NCBI GenBank assembly: GCA_035649895.1
Contig: DASRIS010000027.1
Coordinates: 1-15,548 of the forward strand
DNA: 15,548 nt
Reading direction: 5' to 3'
Origin: DASSUC01 sp035649895
GTDB lineage: Bacteria > Actinomycetota > Actinomycetes > Mycobacteriales > Micromonosporaceae
Below the pieces are notes generated by a model. The model was not told the origin of the DNA, searched no databases, and worked only from the letters and a program-made list of their open reading frames with translations. Of this stretch, positions 6,580 to 12,562 are shown one piece after another. The number at the start of each line of letters is the position of its first letter. The first letter of the stretch is position 1. The position numbers were made by a program, and so were the translations under genes.

Positions 6580-6610
6580 CCGGAGGGCTAGAAAGACCGG
6601 AGGGCTAGAA
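6580..6610 (-). repeat. 14-bp direct repeat (period 17) over spo0M stop codon
   Basis: CCGGAGGGCTAGAA occurs at 6580-6593 and 6597-6610 on the plus strand. The second copy contains the complement of the spo0M TAG stop (6605-6607) and the last coding bases; the other copy lies just downstream of that stop. This mirrors the duplication at the dtd stop on the other side of the terminator. Confidence 0.9.
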
Positions 6611-7393
6611 GAACAGGCCCCGGCGCTGGCACGACTGGCGCAGCCAGCCGTCCAGCTGGCCCGCCCAGTCGGTCTGTTCGGCGCTGGCGTAGTCCACTGT
6701 GAACCGACCGAACGCGTCCCGGCCCTCGGTGAACACGCCGCCCCGCTTGTCGATCTCCAGTACGACCTGGAGCTGCTGCGGCGTGGCGATGAAGGTCAGC
6801 TCGAGCTGGTTGATCGCCCGGACGTACTGGGGCGGCGGGTAGAACTCGATCTCCTGGTAGAAGGGCAGTGTCTGGTGCACGCCGTGGACATGGCCGCGCT
6901 CCAGGTCGGCCCGGGTGAACCGGAAGCCGAGCCGGACCAGGCCGTCCAGGATGCGCTCCTGGGCGGGCAACGGGTGCACCGCCACCGCGTCCAGGTCGCC
7001 CTTGTCGACCGCCCGGGCCACCTCCAGCTCCGTGCGCAGCCCCATCGTCATGCCGTGCAGGTGCTGGCCGTAGACCTCGGTGACCGGCGTCTCGAACGGC
7101 ACGTCGAAGCGGAACGGCACCGAGTGCCGGGCGCCGGGCGGCAGCTGGAACGAGCCGGTGGCGCGCTGGCGGTGGAACTCGACCGTCGTGTCGTACTCGC
7201 TGTCGCCGCTCTCCACCTCAACGCGGGTGACCAGGCCGAGCGCGACGTACTCGATATCGACCGCGTGGTCGCCGCCCATGATATGGATCTGGCCCTCGAG
7301 GTAGCCGCCCGGGCGGGTGTTGGGGTTGGTCAGGACCGTCTCGACCGACGGGCCGCCCACGCCGAGCGCAGCCAGCATCTTCTTGAAGACCAC
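6605..7393 (-). CDS. spo0M: Spo0M-like sporulation-control protein
   Basis: This 262-residue protein begins MVFKKMLAALGVGGPSVETV and continues with a beta-rich arrestin-like domain (GGYLEGQIHIMGGDHAVDIE, GSFQLPPGARHSVPFRFDVP). It matches the SpoOM family, first known from Bacillus, where Spo0M affects sporulation and cell-cycle-related functions; the molecular activity is not established. The last part (QLELTFIATPQQLQVVLEID, then a Trp-containing C-terminus ending GLFF) is typical of the longer family members. The GTG at 7393-7391 is well supported by TAGGAGGT 7 nt upstream. The gene is divergent from the sigma factor gene at 7671, which makes shared stress or development control plausible. 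It converges on dtd over a strong terminator. Confidence 0.92.
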   Translation of the reverse strand: MVFKKMLAALGVGGPSVETVLTNPNTRPGGYLEGQIHIMGGDHAVDIEYVALGLVTRVEVESGDSEYDTTVEFHRQRATGSFQLPPGARHSVPFRFDVPFETPVTEVYGQHLHGMTMGLRTELEVARAVDKGDLDAVAVHPLPAQERILDGLVRLGFRFTRADLERGHVHGVHQTLPFYQEIEFYPPPQYVRAINQLELTFIATPQQLQVVLEIDKRGGVFTEGRDAFGRFTVDYASAEQTDWAGQLDGWLRQSCQRRGLFF

Positions 7394-7670
7394 GGATAGG
7401 ACCTCCTATAGCTGCGGCCGGAGCTTGCGCCGGCCGATCCAGGCACGGTAACCGACGGTGGCCAGCCGTCCGGACGCGGGCGCTCCCACCGCAGCCGCCG
7501 CCGGTCACCGCCAGTGACCACGGGGCGGTCCCGGCCGCCGGTCAGTCCCGGCCTGCGGCGGCGCCGCTACCCGGCCGCTACCGGATTCGTGCCACGAAGC
7601 CGCTCTCCTCACCGGGGCTTCACGCCTCAGGCCGCACCCTGGGCAGTACCTAGACACGGGGAGGCGAGTG
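7394..7670. promoter_or_regulatory. Divergent spo0M/sigma factor control region
   Basis: This 277-bp spacer must contain both divergent promoters. I see no clear sigma-70 hexamers. Visible structure is the inverted repeat over the spo0M ribosome-binding site (7396-7409) and a weak GAAGCC/GGCTTC repeat near 7600-7622. GGGGAGG at 7658-7664 is the sigma factor's ribosome-binding site. Confidence 0.4.
7396..7409 (-). promoter_or_regulatory. Inverted repeat embedding spo0M ribosome-binding site
   Basis: On the plus strand ATAGGA and TCCTAT flank a CC centre. In the spo0M mRNA this can fold as AUAGG-AGGU-CCUAU, placing the AGGAGG element partly in the stem and partly in the loop, a few bases before the GUG start. 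It could limit translation, but the stem is only 5 bp. Confidence 0.4.
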
Positions 7671-8705
<1,035 letters not shown>

Positions 8706-8731
8706 CGCCCCGCCCGGGACCCGCCTACCGG

Positions 8732-9805
8732 TCAGCTGGTGAACGCCACGCTGAACTGCGTGTGGTCCAGGACCTGGGTGTCGGTCTCGAAGCAGTCCAC
8801 CCGGACAAGCTGCGCGCCGCCGCTGGGGTACCAGGACACGACGTTGCAGTAGTGGTGCTGGCTGCCGTGCACATTGGCGACCGCATGCCCGAACGGCGTG
8901 GCGAGGCCGGGGAACGAGACCCGGTAGCTGCCCACCCCGAGATAGGTCACCGCGGGCGCGCCGCCCGCGTTCCACCAGCCTTCCAGCCAGGGCTCATCCG
9001 GGTACGGGCGCACCAGAGCGCTGGCCAGCGGCACCGTGGACCGGCCGAGCAGGTCGACGCCGCGGGCGTAGGTGAACGTGAACCGGGAGTCGGCCGGCTC
9101 GCCAGCCGCGTCAAAGCAGACCACGGAGATCGGCGGCGGAGTCTCGTCCTGCGGGCCGTAGATCTCGCAGCGCACCGCGGCCTGGTTCTGCGCGGTCACG
9201 TGGAAGTGCCCGTCGTTGTGCTCGACCGGGTAGATCTCGGTCACCGCGTCCATGAAGACCAGGTAGTGCCCTTGCGCGTACCGCTGTGAGGTGATGGCCC
9301 CACCCGTGGAGTCGTGGGTGAAGCCCGCGGGCGGTTCGTAGGGGTCCGCGGCGAGCGGGTCGTCCGCCCACAGGTAGCCGTACGAGTCCGCGGTGGGCCG
9401 GCGGTTGGTGAAGCTGGCGACGAACCTCATGTCCGCGGGCGTGCCGGCCGCGGCGTAGCAGCGCACCCGCAGGTGCTCGTCGCTGCCGGAGGCCGCCCAG
9501 CCGACCAGGTTGCAGAAGCCGGTGTTGCCCGGCCCGTACGCGTGCGCGTGCGCCACCCCGCCGGCCGCAGCCAGGCCGGCGAAGCGGACCCGGTAGTCGC
9601 CCGGCCCGCTACGGATGACCTCTATGGCCCCGCCGGTCGAGCTGAGCTCGTACCCGCTGTTCGCCAGGTAGCTGGCGGTGGCCGGCTGGTACGCCCAGAC
9701 GTACCCGTAGACCGGCGGCACCAGCTGGGCCGGCGGCGCCGCTACCGGACCCGTCCAGCCGACCGCGGCCAGCATCACCACCGCGGTCATCGTCGTGACT
9801 CCCAT
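8732..9805 (-). CDS. Secreted protein with three cysteine-pair repeats
   Basis: This 357-residue protein has a signal peptide (MGVTTMTAVVMLAAVGWTGP, cleavage near the following Ala-Ala-Pro) and then three diverged repeats of about 95-110 residues. Each repeat follows a common plan: an opening Trp/Tyr-rich strand (YGYVWA, YGYLWA, then ALVRPY), a GxYxVxF strand (GDYRVRF, GHYLVFM, GSYRVSF), a His-containing strand, a cysteine, a second cysteine near VRC/VVC/VDC, and a closing strand (MRFVASF, SRFTFTY, TQFSVAF). Related sequences occur in actinobacteria as hypothetical secreted proteins; no activity is known to me. One disulfide per repeat is inferred. The ATG at 9805 has GGAGG 9 nt upstream. The frame stays open to 11572, but that extension runs antisense to the carbamoyltransferase gene and is not credible. 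Confidence 0.85.
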   Translation of the reverse strand: MGVTTMTAVVMLAAVGWTGPVAAPPAQLVPPVYGYVWAYQPATASYLANSGYELSSTGGAIEVIRSGPGDYRVRFAGLAAAGGVAHAHAYGPGNTGFCNLVGWAASGSDEHLRVRCYAAAGTPADMRFVASFTNRRPTADSYGYLWADDPLAADPYEPPAGFTHDSTGGAITSQRYAQGHYLVFMDAVTEIYPVEHNDGHFHVTAQNQAAVRCEIYGPQDETPPPISVVCFDAAGEPADSRFTFTYARGVDLLGRSTVPLASALVRPYPDEPWLEGWWNAGGAPAVTYLGVGSYRVSFPGLATPFGHAVANVHGSQHHYCNVVSWYPSGGAQLVRVDCFETDTQVLDHTQFSVAFTS

Positions 9806-10001
9806 CGCTCTTCTCCTCCCGCCGCGACACTCGCCGCTTCTGCTGGTACGAGCCCCTACGGGCGCCGCCACCAACGGTTTCCACCGGCCGGCGCGTCGGT
9901 GAATCCTTTCTTCGAGCCCGATCCGTATACCTGATGTGACCGCGGCTGCCGTCCTCTCGCGCGGGGCGGCGGGGGCACCTCGACGGCGAAGGAAAAGCGA
10001 A
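9806..10001. promoter_or_regulatory. Divergent control region, secreted protein/modification operon
   Basis: This 196-bp spacer lies between the secreted repeat protein gene and the leader ORF of the carbamoyltransferase operon. It includes a short AT-richer patch around GTATAC (9926-9931), the best candidate for a -10 region on either strand, but no matching -35 was found. Ribosome-binding sites occur at both ends: GGAGG for the minus gene and AAGGA at 9989-9993 for the plus operon. Confidence 0.35.
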
Positions 10002-10097
10002 ATGTCGGCTCTTAGCCTGGCTCCGGTGGCGCCCGACGGCCGCGCAGTGTTGGCAGTCCCCGCGCTCCTGGCCCGCCGGGCCGGGGCAGCTCGGTGA
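10002..10097 (+). CDS. 31-residue leader ORF upstream of carbamoyltransferase
   Basis: The short frame starts with ATG at 10002, begins MSALSLAPVAPDGR and ends ALLARRAGAAR with TGA at 10095-10097. AAGGA at 9989-9993 lies 8 nt before the ATG, the best ribosome-binding site in the region. The stop overlaps the GTG start of the carbamoyltransferase as GTGA. The downstream gene has no other upstream start: its frame is closed by a TAG at 10013-10015 and contains no ATG, GTG or TTG before 10094. This suggests the peptide's translation loads ribosomes for the enzyme. The peptide is Ala/Leu/Arg-rich with no Cys and no recognised family. It could be only a coupling device or a functional microprotein. 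Confidence 0.55.
   Translation: MSALSLAPVAPDGRAVLAVPALLARRAGAAR
10094..10097 (+). promoter_or_regulatory. GTGA overlap, leader ORF to carbamoyltransferase
   Basis: The GTG start of the carbamoyltransferase and the TGA stop of the 31-codon leader ORF share two bases. Only a weak GGGG stretch (10083-10086) could act as a ribosome-binding site, so reinitiation after the leader ORF is the likely route. Confidence 0.6.
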
Positions 10098-11563
10098 CTG
10101 CACGCGTTTCGCCGATCACGGCCGGCCTGAGCCTGAGCTGGCGGGGCAGCGTTGCGCTGGTCCGCGACGATCGGCTGCTGGTCAACGTCGAGTTCGGCAA
10201 GCTCCGCGACGGGCTGCACACCGATCCGGCCAATCCGGCCGATCCGTTCGACCTGGAGATCGTGCCGCGCGTGTTGGCGGGTGAGGGCTACGACGTCGAG
10301 GACGTCGACGAGTGGGTCGTTGACGGCTGGTGTGCCGGGCCGGCCAGCCGGCTGCCGGTGCGGGACCGGGGCGGTGTGACGGACCTGACCGTAGCGGGTC
10401 CCGCTTCGTTCGAGCGGCTGCCCGATCCGGGTCGCCCCGGTCATGCCGGAAAGTTCGAGCTGGGTGGCTGGGCGCGGCCATACACGAGCTACCCGCACGT
10501 CGCCGGCCATCTCGCGGCCGCCTACTGCACGAGCGCGTTCGCTCGGCGCCGCGACCCGTGCGTCGTTCTCGTCTGGGATGAACGGTGCGCGCCCCACCTG
10601 TACCGGGTGGGCCCCGATGGCAGGGTCCAGCCCGGCGGCGTGGTGCCGCTGCCGGCCGGCCCGGTCACCGCGGAGCTGTTCGTCGACCGGGCCGTCCGGC
10701 AGATCCGGGCCGGGCACGCAGACAGCCCGGTCAACCTGTGCTGCACCGGTGACCGCGCGCTCGACGCCGGGTGGAGCTCGGCACTGTTGGCACACCCGAT
10801 GGTTCGGGAGATCTGGGTCCCACCGTTCCCGGACGGGTCCGGTTCCGCCATCGGCGCCGCGGCTGTCCATCTCTGCCGCCGGCAGGGCCTGCGGGGGCTG
10901 GAGTGGCGGCTGGAGTCGGGACCCGAGCTGGTCCGCCACCCACACGTCCCAGACGGCTGGTCGGTCGCACCGTGCCGCCCCGAGGAGCTGGCCCGCCTGC
11001 TTCACCGGACCGGTGCGGCGGCGGTTGTGCTGAACGGCCGGGCGAAGCTCGGCCCTCGCGCCTTGGGTAGCCGGAGCATCCTGGCTCCCGCGACCGATCC
11101 CGAGATGAGAGTCCGGCTCAACCGGGCCACGCGGCGCGATGATGGCCGGCCCATCGGCGCGCTGTGCCTCTCTGAGCACGCGCCGGAGATATTCGACCCG
11201 GGCACCGCGGATCCGTACCAGACCTTCGTGCACCGGGTACGCCCGGAGTGGGTCCCCCGGATCCCGGCCGTGGTGGGCGCCGACGGCACGACCCGGCTCC
11301 AGACCGTCGGCCCGGGCGACGACGCGGCGCTGGCCACGATTCTCCGCGAGTACCACAAGTGGCGCGGCGTACCCGTCCTGTGCAGCACGGACGTCGTGGC
11401 CGGCGCGGGTGGGTCCGTTGCGGACGTGCAGACCGCGCTGCGGGAGAGCGAGATCGACATGGTGTGGAGCGACGGCGTGCTGAACCGCCGGATCGCTGGT
11501 GGCCTCGCCCGGCCACGGGCGGAGGACCAGCCGCGGGCGGAAGGGAGGATGTCGCTGCGATGA
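10094..11563 (+). CDS. Divergent, shortened NodU/TobZ-family carbamoyltransferase
   Basis: NodU/CmcH/TobZ-type enzymes move a carbamoyl group from carbamoyl phosphate, via carbamoyl-AMP, onto a hydroxyl of a small molecule or sugar. Here the Kae1-like domain keeps an HxxxH (His135, His139), an Asp on a strand (LVWD, Asp162) and a PDGSGSAIGAA motif (Asp247), matching the family metal/nucleotide ligands. The C-terminal domain has LNGRAKLGPRALGSRSIL (313-330) and DPEMRVRLNRAT. The protein is 489 residues, shorter than the usual 550-600. The EGKxMGLAxYG-like region expected between about 175 and 215 is missing. The N-terminal HD motif reads SWRGS, and the usual GRMEFGPRALG has Lys at 318 instead of Glu. 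The GTG start at 10094 overlaps the leader ORF stop; the gene ends with an ATGA overlap into the sulfotransferase. The substrate is unknown. Confidence 0.85.
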   Translation: MTARVSPITAGLSLSWRGSVALVRDDRLLVNVEFGKLRDGLHTDPANPADPFDLEIVPRVLAGEGYDVEDVDEWVVDGWCAGPASRLPVRDRGGVTDLTVAGPASFERLPDPGRPGHAGKFELGGWARPYTSYPHVAGHLAAAYCTSAFARRRDPCVVLVWDERCAPHLYRVGPDGRVQPGGVVPLPAGPVTAELFVDRAVRQIRAGHADSPVNLCCTGDRALDAGWSSALLAHPMVREIWVPPFPDGSGSAIGAAAVHLCRRQGLRGLEWRLESGPELVRHPHVPDGWSVAPCRPEELARLLHRTGAAAVVLNGRAKLGPRALGSRSILAPATDPEMRVRLNRATRRDDGRPIGALCLSEHAPEIFDPGTADPYQTFVHRVRPEWVPRIPAVVGADGTTRLQTVGPGDDAALATILREYHKWRGVPVLCSTDVVAGAGGSVADVQTALRESEIDMVWSDGVLNRRIAGGLARPRAEDQPRAEGRMSLR

Positions 11564-12525
11564 GGCCGGCACCGCGCGCCCTGGTTGTCTCGTTCGCGAA
11601 GGCGGGCACCCACCTGGTCCAGGAGCTGATGCTGGGCCTGGGCTACCGGATCGTCGGGGTCCCCCGGCCGACGCCGGACAACGCTCCCACCTTCGACGAC
11701 GAGCAGCGCAGAGCCATCGCCGCGTTGGTCCTCTCCAAGCCCGACCACGACACGCTGCTGGAGATGCAGGGCACCAGGGAGTTCACCGAACGCACCCAGG
11801 ATGCGTGGGCGGCGCTGGTCTGGCACTGGCACGGGCGGCTGGGCCAGCAGGTCGTCAACCGGTACGGCCAGACGAGGATCGTCTTTGCCGACTCGGTAAC
11901 GACGAACCCGTACCTGCCGTACACGCGGTTCGCGGATACTCCGGCGGGGCTGTGCTGGATCTTTCACGAGCTCGACATGCGTCGGGTCGACGGCACCTTC
12001 CTGAGCGAGTGGGTGGAGACCGACAGCCCGCCCATCGTGCTCAACTACCGCGACCCCCGGGACACGGTCGTGTCCATGATCAACTTTCTCGAGGGCCGGA
12101 CCCGTGAGGGGTACGGCAACTTCTACGAGGCCGACATCTTCAGCGCGATCCTGACCGGCAAGCCCACCTGGGAGGAGAAGATCGACTACGCGCTGCGCGA
12201 CCCGTCGTTCCTCGGTCGGGACCAGTTCGAGAAGGCGCTCTGGCTGCTGAACCACCCCAAGGTGTGCAAGGTTCGCTACGAGGACCTCGTCGGCCCCGGC
12301 GGCGGCGGTTCCCGGGACCGGCAGATCGAGGCCGTACGCCGGGTTCTGGCGCACGTCGGCTCGGACGAGGATCCGGAGAAGGTCGCCGACCAGGTGTACA
12401 ACCCCCGGTCGTGGAGCTTCCACCAGGGCCGCATCGGCGGCTGGCGGGAGCGGTTCACCGACCGCAACCTCGCCCGGTTCACCGAACAGTTCGGCGACAT
12501 CCTCGAACAGTATGGATACGCCTGA
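11560..12525 (+). CDS. PAPS-dependent sulfotransferase family protein
   Basis: This 321-residue protein has the sulfotransferase signatures in order: the 5'-phosphosulfate loop SFAKAGTHLVQELM (11-24, Lys14), the 3'-phosphate motif YRDPRDTVVSMINF (163-176, with Arg164 and Ser172), VRYEDLVGP, and the C-terminal GGWRERF (293-299), the counterpart of GxWKxxF. Such enzymes transfer sulfate from PAPS to a hydroxyl or amine of sugars, lipids or small molecules, usually in the cytosol. No signal peptide or membrane anchor is seen. The ATG at 11560 overlaps the carbamoyltransferase stop (ATGA), and GGGAGG lies 11 nt upstream, so both enzymes should be made together and probably act on one product. The acceptor is unknown. 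No PAPS synthesis genes are in the window. The gene converges on pat, with 37 nt between. Confidence 0.9.
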   Translation: MRPAPRALVVSFAKAGTHLVQELMLGLGYRIVGVPRPTPDNAPTFDDEQRRAIAALVLSKPDHDTLLEMQGTREFTERTQDAWAALVWHWHGRLGQQVVNRYGQTRIVFADSVTTNPYLPYTRFADTPAGLCWIFHELDMRRVDGTFLSEWVETDSPPIVLNYRDPRDTVVSMINFLEGRTREGYGNFYEADIFSAILTGKPTWEEKIDYALRDPSFLGRDQFEKALWLLNHPKVCKVRYEDLVGPGGGGSRDRQIEAVRRVLAHVGSDEDPEKVADQVYNPRSWSFHQGRIGGWRERFTDRNLARFTEQFGDILEQYGYA

Positions 12526-12562
12526 GCCCGCGGTCCCTGGCCGGTAGCTGCCGGTGCCGAGG

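Noticed and set aside
6494..7399. Plus-strand open frame opposite spo0M
   Set aside because: It is the complement shadow of a well-supported Spo0M coding sequence and lacks a ribosome-binding site.
9926..9931. GTATAC as a -10 region for the secreted protein or the modification operon
   Set aside because: The best upstream hexamer matches TTGACA at only three of six positions, and the site is palindromic, so direction cannot be assigned.
9806..11572. A long minus-strand open frame extending the secreted repeat protein to over 900 residues
   Set aside because: The extension is antisense to the carbamoyltransferase, has Arg/Pro-rich shadow composition, and a good ribosome-binding site and signal peptide mark the start at 9805.
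12526..12562. Possible terminator between the sulfotransferase and pat (CCGG-TAGCTG-CCGG)
   Set aside because: The stem is only 4 bp and no extension pairs well.
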